Positions 11,781-24,119 are shown, counted from the stretch's first letter. The stretch: 64,000 nucleotides of DNA from Malachius bipustulatus (GCA_910589415.1 OU342638.1:35437579-35501578); one strand, 5' to 3'. The notes: generated by a model not told the origin, from the letters alone. Made by a program: numbers and translations.

Positions 11781-12858
11781 GAAGCAACTATAAGTACCCA
11801 CTAACATGGAAAATTTCAACAATTTCCAAAATGGCGAAAAAAATCATCGCATCAAGAAGAGGAATAATTAATACATTTCGGGATAGATCTGAATGTTAAT
11901 AAGAAATTAACTTGCGCAACGTTGTGACATATTCCATTCATAAGTGGCCGGGCTGATGCCACACCGTGTACCTGAAATATTCAAACAATAAACAATTAAC
12001 CGTCGTTGCAAAAAGCGCGAGCATAAAATTCAGGATATTTAGAAACGCAAATTAAAAACAGATAAACCCTAAGCGAGATATTATCGCAATTGAGAAATCA
12101 AACAAGGCTCAAGATCGTCAATTATTGCTCCGTTTCTCTCACTATTGTTCACCGGCGGGGAGTTATGCAATTGTTATTGTGTGCAAGCAAATATCAAACA
12201 CAATTGTCTTACACTTGTTATAATTTTTATCCCCCTCCACCCCTCGCCTACGGATTTTGTAATGAATGGTAATTGAATTTTAATATCTTTTCAAATAACG
12301 TCACTTCTATTGACAGTTCTTTTTTACGCGGCTTCTTTTATTTATTGTGTTAAAATTGTAAAAGTGGAAAGAATTAGAGAATAATAGAAAAGCCATTAAT
12401 GCTTGCTCCTTAAAGCTAACAACCAATGCAAGATGATAATGTGTGATGGGATTGAAAAAAAATCAAACCGGGAACAAATTACTTCTGTAAAATCAATAAA
12501 ACAATAAAATAAAAATAAAAATACATCAAAAATTACATAAAAAAAATTAACAAACTTTTCCCCAAAATCTATAGCTGCCCTGTGATAGAAATAATATTTT
12601 ACTCCCTGCTGCAGCTGCTTGAGCTCATTTGGGCTGAATTGTGCATAAAAAATCATAAATTGGGAACTAAAACAAGACGGGAAAAAGATAGAGATAACAT
12701 CTGATCTTACCTCTCGTTTCCATCGTAAAATTTTTAGGATTTTCAAAAATATAACGATCAGGTATTTTTTTTGAAATTGTAAAACGTATCTAGTAAAAAA
12801 AATCACAATATATTTTTCTAAATTTAACAGCAACTAAAACCGAAATTCGAGCTGTATC
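11781..12858. other. Single-copy-like AT-rich DNA
   Basis: No gene is supported. CAATTG/TAATTG words and a C-rich tract (about 12230-12245) occur around 12000-12260. The minus open frame 12396-12833 (145 codons) is low-complexity Phe/Ile/Leu-rich sequence from T/A-rich DNA and has no domain I recognise. Confidence 0.4.
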
Positions 12859-12862
12859 TAAA
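12859..12862. repeat. Candidate target-site duplication (left), TAAA
   Basis: It matches TAAA at 14579-14582 immediately outside the other terminal inverted repeat. Four AT bases can match by chance, so this is only supportive. Confidence 0.4.
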
Positions 12863-14578
12863 TACAGGGTATTTGGTAACGGGACAGCCTTGGATTTTTT
12901 TTTTAAAGATAAGGCCTATTTTAGGAAATATTTTCAAAAATGTAAGACTTAACGGCTTGTTAAAAAATATTTTTTTTAGTAACTGGACAGTCAAAATTGT
13001 ACATGATGCATAAAATCGTATTTTAAGCATAAAAGAAAGGACAACTTTTTTCAAGATAAGACTTAGCTTAGAAAATATTTACAAAAATGTAAAACTAAGG
13101 CTGCTAAAAAAAAATTTTCTTAGTAATATGAAAATAAAAATTGAATGTCATGTATAAAATCGTATTTTGAGTATAAAAGAAGGAATAACTTTTTTCAAGA
13201 TTAGGTCTCGTTTAGAAAATATTTCCAAAAATGGAAAACTAAGGCTGCTAAAAAAAAATTTTCTTAGTAATATGAAAATAAAAATTGAATGTCATGTATA
13301 AAATCGTATTTTGAGTATAAAAGAAGGAATAACTTTTTTCAAGATTAGGTCTCGTTTAGAAAATATTTCTAAAAATGGAAAACTAAGGCTGCTAAAACGT
13401 ATATTTTTTTTAGTAACTGGACAGTGGTGAAAGTCAAACGCCATGTTTAAAACCGTATTTCAAGCATAAAAGGGAGAATAACTTTTTTCAAGATCAGGCC
13501 TCGTTTGTGGAATATTTGCGAAAATGTAAAACTAAGGCTGCTTAATTTTTTTAGTAACTGGACAGTCAAAATTGTACATGATGCATAAAATCGTATTTTA
13601 AGCATAAAAGAAAGGACAACTTTTTTCAAGATAAGACTTAGTTTAGAAAATATTTACAAAAATGTAAAACTAAGGCTGCTAAAAAAAAATTTCTTAGTAA
13701 TTTGAAAATAAAAATTGAATGTCATATATAAAATTGTATTGTGGGTATAAAAGAAAGAATAACTTTTTTCAAGATTAGGTCTCGTTTAGAAAATATTTCC
13801 AAAAATGGAAAACTAAGGCTGCTAAAACGTGTATTTTTTTTAGTAACTGGACAGTGGTGAAAGTCAAACGCCATGTTTAAAACCGTATTTCAAGCATAAA
13901 AGGGAGAATAACTTTTTTCAAGATCAGGTCTCGTTTAGAAAATATTTCCAAAAATGGAAAACTAAGGCTGCTAAAACGTATATTTTTTTTAGTAACTGGG
14001 CAATGGTGAAATTCAAACGCCATGTATAAAACCGTATTTTAAGCATAAAAGGGAGAATAACTTTTTTCAAGATCAGGCCTCGTTTAGAAAATATTTCCAA
14101 AAATGGAAAACTAAGGCTGCTAAAACGTATATTTTTTTTAGTAACTGGACAATGGTGAAATTCAAACGCCATGTATAAAACCGTATTTTAAGCATAAAAG
14201 GGAGAATAACTTTTTTCAAGATCAGGCCTCGTTTAGAAAATATTTCCAAAAATGGAAAACTAAGGCTGCTAAAACGTATATTTTTTTGTGACTGAACAGT
14301 GAAAGTCAAACGCCGTGTATAAAATCGTATTTTAAGCATAAAAGAAAGAATAAAATTTTCTAAGATAAGGCTTAGTTTAGGAAATATTTCCAAAAATGGA
14401 AAACCAAAGGCTTGTTAAGAAATAATGTTTTATGCGGTAACTGAGCAATAATTTTTGAAATATTTCCTAAACGAGGCCTCATAGCTTGAAAAACGTTATT
14501 CTCTCTTGTATATGCTTTTAAAATACGACTTTATACATGACGTTCGATTTTGACTGTCCAATCACCAAACACCCTGTA
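12863..14578. mobile_element. Non-autonomous TIR element filled with a 143-149-bp minisatellite
   Basis: The left end at 12863 reads TACAGGGTATTTGGTAAC then GGACAG. The reverse complement of the right end, ending at 14578, reads TACAGGGTGTTTGGTGAT then GGACAG, so the termini are inverted copies. Both ends are flanked by TAAA (12859-12862 and 14579-14582), a candidate 4-bp target duplication. The interior holds about ten units of 138-149 bp in one orientation (TTTTTTCAAGAT near 13045, 13190, 13334, 13483, 13621, 13764, 13913, 14062 and 14211). The last ~130 bp (14450-14578) is the same unit inverted. No transposase is present. Class II MITE or foldback-like is the best guess; the superfamily is not assigned. 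Confidence 0.65.
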
Positions 14579-14599
14579 TAAAGCAATGGGAGCTCAGCG

Positions 14600-14885
14600 C
14601 TCCCTTAATTTTTTTTGCAAGGTTCGGTCAGCTATTTTTTTTTTTGTTTCTTGTAAGTTCTGTCAGCTCGATTTTTTGACCGTGCAGAAAAAATGTATAA
14701 AAAATCGAACTAAACGGAGCCTTGTCATTTGTCAAACCATACTTAAATGGTAAAAAAAATTACCCTCGGACCTTGTCAAACCGAATCTTGCCAGAAAAAA
14801 ATCGAGCTGACCGGACCTTGCTGATCACAAAAAGAAAATGGCTTATCAGAACTTGGCAAACCATATTTTACAAAAAAAAGACAAT
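14600..14885. repeat. Decayed TTTTGAACGA-family fragments
   Basis: GGTCAGCTCGATTTTTTGAC-like and reverse CAAACC..CTTG words recur (about 14625, 14660, 14765, 14800 and 14860). They are separated by T- or A-rich runs and look like a degraded short-satellite array. Confidence 0.45.
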
Positions 14886-16240
14886 CTATAACTAATGGAA
14901 AACAGTAGTATCACATCTCCCATCCATGGATGCTCAAAACAGACAATTTTGGGCCAAATGGGGCGAAGAAAGATACCATCCGAACCAGAAAAGTTAGAAA
15001 AAGTTTTAAATCAAGAATTTATTGGTGTCAATAAAACGATAAAAATGTCACTGTCATTTATTGACATGGTAGATTAAAAGCCCAAGTTCAGACCCTTTTG
15101 ACACCAAATTAAGACAACTTATCATCTCGCATCCATTTTTTTTTATTCCATCCAACAATCATAATAATGACAGTCAGTTGTAAGTACCCAGTAATAAGTA
15201 ACAAAAAAAAAACAACAATAGCGCAGGGATTTCGTTATCTGGACGACGTTTCCGATGTTCGGAGTCGATGGTGTCTGGCAAAGCATTAAATTGCACCAAA
15301 TCGAAATAAAGAAAATAAATAAAGTGAACTTTTGTCCTTTATTATCCCGGACAAGCGTTTCTAACGATTGCGGTCGAATGCCGTCGGATAAAAAGCAGCC
15401 GATAAGAGTCCGGGACCGGGCTGCGATCATGCAGGTAATTAAACGAAGGTTTTCCTGAATTAATTCCCGGGTTTTTAGCATTAGTTCGAGATCCACCTCT
15501 GTGTTTACGCGCGCGGCCTGGACGGGGCGGCGTTGTGTTCTTTATTTTAATGAAATAATTAAAATTACATTGTCTGGGCAGCTTCAGATGTTTGCAGGGA
15601 ACGGAGGCTTTGTTTTGGTTTCTCTCTCTCCCCACATGCACACTTTCTGCATTTTAATATATATGTTTGTGTAGCCGGCATACTTTGGAATATTAATTTT
15701 TTACAAGATTTCACTCGGAAATGCCAGTCCGTGTTCTTTTGAAATAAGCAAATTACGGGGGTACGTTTTTTTCCGGTCGAATTACAGGCGAGGTTTTTCT
15801 TCTTTTTTTTTTTTTAAGCATAGGCACACACATACAGGAGCAGGTCACTCTTTTATTTGTGTTGCTTCTGGTTCATTATATGATCATTACTGTTAATTAT
15901 AATTCGTAGACGTTACCCTGTTTGAGAGAAAATATTCACCCGAATAAAAGAATTCGACTAAATTATTTTTCTTTACAAAAGAAATGGAAAAACCCTCCAT
16001 ATGGGAAATAATCTCATCTTTTCTAGTGTTATTGTAGAATCCGCGTACCTGTAGGTAAGGTGAACATTCTAAATTTGACCAAGTTGTTTTTTTAAACATT
16101 AAAAAAAAAATTTCAAAGCTCAAAAAGCCGCAGATCTTATCCAACTTAGAACTTTTACGTCTCAAGAACACAAAGTCGCGCAAGATACAATCGGGATATC
16201 AGTTTGGGTACTGTCATGATCCCGAGCATCCCCGCGAGAG
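14886..16240. other. Single-copy-like DNA with a GC-richer core
   Basis: The part 15340-15560 is GC-rich for this window and contains GCGCGCGG. It is open in short frames on both strands, none recognisable. A (TC)n tract at about 15618-15635 and long T runs near 15800 are present. No tRNA or ORF is supported. Confidence 0.4.
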
Positions 16241-18645
16241 AGGTTTCAGATAGGGAGGCATCTCACTCACTCACTCACTCACTGACTCTCTTACTCTTTC
16301 ACTCACTCTTTCGTTCACTCACTGGGTAAGAAAGATGCAAAATTTCCCTAGATCTAAGAAAATTTACGCCCCTCTCTTAAATCTAGCAAATTTTGCATCT
16401 CTCTCGCTCACTCACTACTCACTCAGTCACTCATTCATTCAATCACTCACTGACTTTTTCACTTACTCATTGAGTAATAGAAATGCATAACTTTTCTAGA
16501 TATAGAAAAATTTTAGCCCCCCCGTACATAAATCCAAGGAAATTCTGCATATCTCTCATTCACTCACTAACTCACTCATTCATTCACTTACTAACTCTCT
16601 CACTTTTTCACTCACTCACTCTTACACTTACTCCCTGAGTAAGAAAGATGCAAAATTAGATCTAGGAAAATTTAACTTACTTCTTAAATGTAAGAAATTT
16701 TGCATCTCTGTCACTCACTCACTCACTCACTCACTGACACTTTCACTCTTTCACTCAGTCATTAAGGGAGATGCAAAAAGTTTCCTAGATTTAGGAAAAT
16801 TTAAGCCCCCTACCAAAATCAGAGAAATTTTCGCATGTCTCTCACTCACCCATTCACTCACTGACTCTTTCACTGTTCCCCTCACTCAATAAGTAAGAAA
16901 GATGAAAAGTTTCCCTCGATTTAGGAAAATTTAAGTTTCGCTTAAATCCAGAAATTTTTGTATCTATCTCACTCACTCACTCACTCACTCACTCACTGAC
17001 TCTAGCACTGTTTCACTCACTCACTAAGTATGAGATACTCACTAAGAGAGATGCAAAATTTCCTGAAAACTATAGGAATATTCAAGCCATCCTCCCACTT
17101 AAATTTAAGGATATTTTGCATCTTTCTCACTCACTCACTCACTCTTTCACTCTTTCATTCACTCACTGAGTAAGGAAGAAACAAAAATTTTGTAGATGTA
17201 GGATAATTAAAGCCCCCTACTCAAATCTAAAGAAATTTTGCATCTCTCTTACTCACTCACTCACTCGCTGACTCTAGTAATCTTTAATTCACTCACAAAG
17301 TATAAGAGATGCAATATTTCCATAGATCTATAGGAATATTTAAACCCTCCCTCACTTAATTTCAAGGAAATTTTGCAACTCACTCACTAACTCTTTCACT
17401 CTTTCACTCACTCACTGAGTAAGGGAAAAGCAAATTTTTTCTAGATCTTGCGAAAATTTATGCCCCTCCCCTACTTAAGTCTAAGGAAATTTTGCACCTA
17501 ACTCACTCACTCACTCACTCACTCACTCACTCACTGACACTTTCACTCTTTCACTCAGTCATTAAGGGAGATGCAAAAAGTTTCCTAGTTTTAGGAAAAT
17601 TTAAGCCCCCTACCAAAATCAGAGAAATTTTCGCATGTCTCTCACTCACCCATTCACTCACTGACTCTTTCACTGTTCCCCTCACTCAATAAGTAAGAAA
17701 GATGCAAAGTTTCCCTCGATTTAGGAAAATTTAAGTTTCGCTTAAATCCAGAAATTTTTGTATCTATCTCACTCACTCACTCACTCACTCACTCACCGAC
17801 TCTAGCACTGTTTCACTCACTCACTAAGTATGAGATACTCACTAAGAGAGATGCAAAATTTCCTGAAAACTATAGGAATATTCAAGCCATCCTCCCACTT
17901 AAATTTAAGGATATTTTGCATCTTTCTCACTCACTCACTCACTCTTTCACTCTTTCATTCACTCACTGAGTAAGGAAGAAACAAAAATTTTGTAGATGTA
18001 GGATAATTAAAGCCCCCTACTTAAATCTAAAGAAATTTTGCATCTCTCTTACTCACTCACTCACTCGCTGACTCTAGTAATCTTTAATTCACTCACAAAG
18101 TATAAGAGATGCAATATTTCCATAGATCTATAGGAATATTTAAGCCCTCCCTCACTTAATTTCAAGGAAATTTTGCAACTCACTCACAAACTCTTTCACT
18201 CTTTCACTCACTCACTGAGTAAGGGAAAAGCAAATTTTTTCTAGATCTTGGAAAATTTAATCCCCTCCCCTACTTAAGTCTAAGGAAATTTTGCACCTAA
18301 CTCACTCACTTACTCACTCACTCACTCACTGACACTTTCACTCTTTCATTCAGTCACTGAGTAAGGGAGATGCAAAATTTTCCTAAATTTACAAGAATTT
18401 AAGCCGCCCTACTTAAATATAATGAAATTTTGCATGTCTCTCTAACTCACTCACTCATATACTCACTGACTCTCTCACTCTTTCACTCACTCAATGAGTG
18501 GAAGAGTTGCAAAATCCCTGACCTGACCTGACCTGACCTATGAAAATTTAAGTCCCCCACCTAAATCTAGGGAAATTTGGCAGAGTGAGTGAGTGAGTGA
18601 GTGAGTGAGTGAGTGAGTGAGTGAATGAGTGAATGAGTGAGTTAA
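16241..18645. repeat. (TCAC)n tracts alternating with GATGCAAAATTT hairpin units
   Basis: Tracts of CTCACTCACTCAC alternate with ~65-bp segments that start GATGCAAAATTTCC and end GGAAATTTTGCATC, so each segment can fold. For example, 16334-16345 pairs with 16388-16399. About a dozen such modules are present, many with CACTGAGTAAG before and TCTCTC after the hairpin. The array contains an 800-bp duplication (see separate entry). It ends in a reversed (GAGT)n tract at about 18583-18640, preceded by four copies of TGACC at about 18520. Confidence 0.9.
16735..18334. repeat. 800-bp tandem duplication inside the TCAC/hairpin array
   Basis: The word TCACTCAGTCATTAAGGGAG occurs at 16751 and 17551, and TTTGCACCTAACTCACTC at 17491 and 18290, a constant offset of 799-800 bp. 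Only scattered differences are seen between copies (for example GATGAAAAG versus GATGCAAAG). This is a recent event compared with the divergence of the modules themselves. Confidence 0.9.
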
Positions 18646-20149
18646 ATTAACGTGGGGGGTTCATCACTATCATCTAGACCTAGGAGAATCCGGCTGATCC
18701 AATTAGGTAGGGCCTCCTTATCTACCCCCATCAAAAATAAAACTCAATTTCGTCTAAATTTGTAATTCCCTACCAGGTCAGATCATCTTTGTGGATGTTT
18801 TTTCACTCCTTGTCATGTAAAAATAACGCGAAAAAGGCCCAAAGTTAACGAAAGTGGTAAAAGAAATGGGTTTGAAGAAATCGGGACTTATAGATTATAT
18901 TTATTTAATAAATAAATATTAGAGTCTGAGTTGGACCTAATCGATGATCTTTCTCTTTTAGACGTTACAATGGGTTGGCATAGAACAGCCCACGCGGTTG
19001 GTAATAATGAAAGCTTCAAGAAGATGTCATTGACTGAGAAATATTTAATGATAATTGTATCCGTTTTCTAGTAGTAGACAGAACGGGGCTGTCTAATATG
19101 GCATTTGAAGATAATTTCCCGGTTCATTTAATCGATTACGTTCACGAAGTAAAGGTCTATATATCGGAGGTTAATTTGCGTTATAAATTAACCTGTATCC
19201 GTCCTCCTATATATTCCTATACAGTAAATCGAATCGCCTTGCTTCCCTTCGGTATTTGTCAACCGGGCCTATTAAACCCCGTGTTTTGTCTCATAGATTT
19301 ATTACTAGTTAAAATTAGGGGTCTTTATCTCTAATAATAATAATAATAATTGATTTAAGGTGGGGTTTGGGTTTTTTAATCAAAGCATAGCGGACATGTT
19401 TGTCTGCCATTATAGAATTGAATAATTTTTTTTTTAGATTTTCCGCGATTTATATCCTAATCAGGCGATATTAATCCATTAATGGGACGCTCGAACGAGC
19501 CTCAACGCGCCGGGGTAAAGAGAGGAGAATAACTCGGGCGGTGGTTCCAGCAATAAATAAAGGACAGCCAGTGATAAATCCCTGAGACCAGACGGGTCCT
19601 TGGTCCCGGCACTACATTCCGGCGGCCATAGTTCATTCAGTATACGCTGCTATTATCCCACTAATTGAGAATTGCATTAAGATCGTAAATAACCAAAAGT
19701 CGCCACTTCTGTCTATCGTCCTGCCACGCTGCCGTGCCTGTCCGAAGCCGAAGGAGGAGGACAGCGGCGGCGGGAAGGATTCGACGCATCGCGCGGACAG
19801 GAGTCCTGATTGTTACACTGGGAACAACGCGAGCAAGTTATTGGGTCAAAAAAATTAAAAAATGTTTTTTTGAAAAGGTCTGAATAAGCGAAAAGATCTA
19901 ATAATTAATGTCGCTAGAGGAAATGATGTAGAGGGAACATGAAGGAAACAATATGTCAGATAATTGACGCGGTAGATAATGGAATCAGATAATTGAAGAA
20001 ATGCGGTAGAGGGTACCGGTGTGACGGGAGAACGGGAGAGTGAAGGGGGTGAGGTTTTAGTCGATAGAAGATCGCGCGACACTACCCAGATAGGAAAGAA
20101 TCGCGCCAGGGTGTTCATGAAGAGTTCCCCTCTCTCACTCAAAAAAAGT
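18646..20149. other. Single-copy-like DNA with a GC-richer part
   Basis: The segment 19490-19830 is GC-rich (GCCGAAGGAGGAGGACAGCG region near 19750) and looks unlike the surrounding AT-rich DNA. A (TAA)n run is at about 19334-19350. An ATG-started 78-codon frame at 19098-19334 has no recognised similarity and I do not call it a gene. Confidence 0.4.
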
Positions 20150-21165
20150 TCCATTTTGAAGGACCAATAAGTTAACTCGATTTTTGACGACTCAATTCTG
20201 CTTCATTTGAACGATTCAGGTGATTTTCATTTTGAATGATGTATCTTCATTTTAAACAAAAATCATTTTGAACGACATCAGCTTCATTTTTGAACATCAG
20301 CTTCATTTTGAACGATAACAATTTTATGTTGAACGACATAAGCTTCATTTTGAATGACAAGCTTCATTTTGAACGACATCAGCTTCATTTTGAACGACAA
20401 CAATTTCATTTTGAACGACATCAGCTTCATTTTGAATGACAAGCTTCATTTTGAACGACATCAGCTTCATTTTGAACGACATCAGCTTCATTTTTAACGA
20501 CAAGAATTTCATTTTGAACGGCATCAGCTTCATTTTTGAACATCAGCTTCATTTTGAACGATAACAATTTTATTTTGAACGACATAAGCTTCATTTTGAA
20601 TGACAAGCTTCATTTTGAACGACATCAGCTTCATTTTGATCGACATCAGCTCATTTTTAACGACAACAATTTCATTTTGAACGACATCAGCTTCATTTTG
20701 AATGACAAGCTTCATTTTAAACGATATCAGCTTAATTTGTAACGACAACAAAAATAATTTTGAATGACATCAGCTCCATTTTGAACGACATAAACTTCAT
20801 TTTGAACGACATCATAGCTTCAGCTTCAGTTTTAACGACGTAGCTTCATTTTAAAGGACATCAGCTTCATTTCGAAGGATAACAATTTCATTTTGAACGA
20901 CATCAGCTTCATTTTTAACGACAACAATTTCATTTTGAACGATATCAGCTTCATTTTTAACGACGTAGCTTCATTTTAAAGGACATCAGCTTCATTTTGA
21001 AGGACAACAATTTCATTTTGAACGACATCAGCTTTATTTTGAAAGACAAGCTTCATTTTGAACGATACCAGTCCCATTTTGAGCGACCTAGGTCAGCCCT
21101 ATTTTGAACGATTTAGCTCAGCTACGTTTTAAACGAGTCAGGTTAGCTCCACTTTGAATTACTCC
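20150..21165 (+). repeat. ~22-bp tandem array, CAGCTTCATTTTGAACGACAT
   Basis: About 45 monomers of 19-24 bp carry TTCATTTTGAACGACATCAG, with variants containing AACAATTTCATT. Blocks such as the one from about 20285 recur at about 20525, showing larger internal duplications. The core TTTTGAACGA plus TCAGCT is shared with the arrays at 3.1-4.0 and 6.2-7.0 kb. Lys/Met-rich open frames on the minus strand follow the repeat and are not genes. Confidence 0.9.
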
Positions 21166-23278
21166 AAAGCAGAGGTATCAACCTATCCATGCAAGGCAAA
21201 ATTTATTAGATCGTATTTTTAGAAACCCCAAAGACAAGGGGTTGAATGTCCATGCATAACGCATTGAAAAATAATCTTTAACGATGATAAATGAAGGCAC
21301 CCCTTGCAAAATCTGCAAGCTACGCTAATGGATAAATAAATTTTAAGCGATTCGCAATTAAAGCATCAAGAATGTGACAATTTTCGTCTCATCAACTCGT
21401 AGGGGTTGATTAAGAAAGCCAAGAGAGTCGGAAAGGGTTCAAGACTGCCACTTTAATTAGAGATTTACCTGAAATTGTTATGGATAAAGTCGAATGTACC
21501 GAGGAGACAAAAAAGGCATAAAAACTATTTACGTCTCCAGGACGAAAAGTTGAGCTTCACGTTTTGGGAAGCTTTTCATCTCACGCGGAAAAGTATTCCA
21601 TCTTATAGTTCCTGGTCAATTATCATCAATAATTACGATCTATGTTAGATTTATCTGAAATTGTTATCATTAACAGCTCACGAATAATGAACCCAGACTT
21701 TCTTTCTTCTTCTTCTTCTTGTAATCCTTCTCTAGAGATGTCGCTGCTGGGTTGTTGTTGGATTTAATTATTTATTGCATGTTCCAAAATTCGTATATGT
21801 ATACAATACTGTAGAGTTGGTCCCCCGCACGTGACGTCATATCTAGTGACGACCGTTTCACCTTTACACCATGCTTTTGATTAAGTTCGGGATCTTCATG
21901 CATGAGGGATGTGATTTGCGGTAGTGGTCTTTTATGATCATCGTTCAAGGTCATTGTTATTGTACCAATTGATTTGTTCCTCCTGCCCTTGCAGCAAAAT
22001 AATACAAACAGGCTTGGTTTTCATAAGATAAAATTAAAGATTACCATAACTCTGACAATCAGCCTATTTGGTTCAATTAATAAAACACATAAACCTAAGA
22101 CCAGAAATAAAAAAAAAGTGACTTAGACATGACAACCGGGTTTCCATGGCCGCGTCCGCACCGTAATTAAATAAACGTATTACATTTCCCTTCCTGCACA
22201 CAAGTGCGATTATATTATTTCATTCCTCCGGAGAGAGAGAGGAGAAGGTGTGTGCTCGGCGAGCAAGCATACTACAGTACATGAAACGAAAATATAATAA
22301 TAACCGAGGTGGCCGTGCATACGTCTGTAGATTTTAAAAGAGAAATTAGACACGGCCACACGAAGAATTCCTTTTCCGACGTCGGCTCGCATATGCAAAT
22401 TGTTGCTCGGTCCGGTCATTAGATTGGACATCACTAATTGTGGAAACACAGAGAGAGAGACCGGGTCGTAGGCGGCCGGGGTCCCGGAGTTTCCACCCCG
22501 ATGACAGACGTGGCCTACTGCGATATTACAGGGCCCGCCGTAATTACAATTCTTAATGAAAGGTGGAAAAAGGAATCTTGTTGCCGGTGCGGGGAAAGGG
22601 TTTACGTGGAACGGGAATGCGCCTTTCACGACGAGGAAGGCTACTTTAAACAAAATTGGAAACGTCCAATCAGAAAGTAGGTATACGATGAGTGATGACT
22701 CATCCCTAATAAAATTAATCAAAATAACAACAGGTGCAATATTTGCGTTGCAGGACAGGGTACCTATACCTACGTGAAATAGTCGTCTGGTAATGAGTCC
22801 GCTGTATATGGTCGTGGTTCGTATGGTCCCATAATCCCGTCGTTTCCGAGTGCGTGCAATTTGGCATCAGCATCAGCATCAACTTGCTGCCGAACAACGT
22901 TTAAACGGCACGGGGGAACTAATGTGCGTGGAACATTTGCAGAAATTTAATTTTCTAGTTGAGTTGCTTTTACTGCAAAAATGCACCGGCTCTGGCCACT
23001 ATCTGGGGCGGCAATGACAGATCCCACACGAGCGAACCTCCCCGGAACTGACCAGTAATCCAATTTGAGCGAAATTGTAATTGTTGCTATTGCAATTGCT
23101 AGCCACTCGTATGACTGTCGTTCGGCGCCGTAAATCTAACGACGCTGGTCGGAAAAATTATCGCTGTAAATTTTCCCGTGACGTTTATTTGTTTCTAGGT
23201 GTTCCTACGTTAATTTCTACGCAGAAATTGGGGTAATCGGGTCGACAAAAAAAAGAGCTCGCAAGTGTAACAAACACC
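21166..23278. other. Single-copy-like DNA with a mosaic of GC-rich patches
   Basis: The stretch contains a (TTC)n run (about 21703-21720), a GTGACGTCA site (about 21832), a (GA)n run (about 22231-22245) and a (CAT CAG)n run (about 22865-22880). Between 22210 and 22780 frames are open on both strands, including 170 codons on the minus strand from a non-ATG start, and none matches a domain I know. The block 22980-23170 is also GC-richer with several TAATTG/CAATTG words. Regulatory DNA or a small exon could be hidden here; nothing decisive is visible. Confidence 0.35.
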
Positions 23279-24119
23279 AAACTGTAATAGGAAATCCTGT
23301 AGCTGTCCCCTTCTTCGAGCAGGGACTGAAGGATAAATGTCATTTTCAGAGGTCAAGGGTGTTAGTCACGATTTCAATCTCATCAAAATGACAGCGACGA
23401 AATCAAATTTTTTGACATCAAAGTCAACTTTTGGCCCTTTTTGCGTCAATTTTTTCATATTGTAGCGTTTATCAAGCAGGCCATTGGGGCGCCGGCTTAA
23501 GACAACGGTGAGTCACCACAGATTCTACAGATGAGGTTCTAGAATATTTATACTACCTCGGATTGCATTTATAAATGAACTGTTTGAGGAAGAGTCCTGG
23601 GTCTTGAAATACAAGCGAAGTAAAAAATAATGATGAAGCTCAATCCGATTGTCGCTTATGGTAAATTGTATTACTGTCATTTGACGTAACTATCATTTGA
23701 CGCAACTGACTTAAAATAAACAAAAAAAAATGACATTTTCAACTTTGGACGACTATATCTGAAGAACGCATCAGAATCGCAGGACCAGGACAAAACCGTT
23801 TTCTGCGTTTAGGAATAATTGTTTTATTCCAATACGTCTCAGAGCAAATTTTTGATACCCTAGCTAAGAAAAAAATCGTCAAAAATCGTTTTCTTAGCTA
23901 CCGGTGGGTGAAATTTTGCCATAAGCAATAATTTCATGTTTCGGGCATCACCTGCTAAAAAGCATTCGACGCCAGGACTTGAAAAAATAAAGCAAAAGAG
24001 GACTCGAGTTGATGAGCGTGTCAAAAAATCGTTTCGAAAAAATCGACACGAAAAACCTCCTATGGAAAAACTACTTTTCTCCTGTCTATCTCGAAAACAG
24101 GGACAGTCTCACAGAAACT
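23279..24119. mobile_element. Putative small TIR element, left copy
   Basis: The left edge (from 23279) reads AAACTGTAATAGG..CTGTAGCTGTCCC. The right edge, reverse-complemented, reads TTCTGTGAGACTGTCCCTG then TTTTCGAGATAGACAG. The inner part 23740-24115 reappears in inverted orientation at 27900-28270. No coding capacity is recognisable. The exact termini and any target duplication are not secure. Confidence 0.4.

Noticed and set aside
12396..12833. 145-codon minus frame in AT-rich DNA
   Set aside because: Its Phe/Ile/Leu bias follows base composition, and it abuts the TIR element without any promoter or domain.
12863..14578. Helitron as an alternative for the minisatellite-bearing element
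   Set aside because: Some Helitrons also contain tandem repeats, but the inverted TACAGGGT termini and flanking TAAA fit a TIR element better. No terminal CTRR with hairpin was seen.
16241..18645. Telomere-like repeat
   Set aside because: The TCAC/GAGT tetranucleotide is not the arthropod TTAGG telomere repeat and occurs with hairpin modules.
20345..20751. Lys/Met-rich frames in the 20-kb array
   Set aside because: They are produced by a ~21-bp unit (seven codons) in the CATTTTGAACGA array.
22210..22722. 170-codon minus-strand frame
   Set aside because: It starts at a non-ATG codon, overlaps open frames on the other strand and shows no domain. It is kept only as a note on a GC-rich region.
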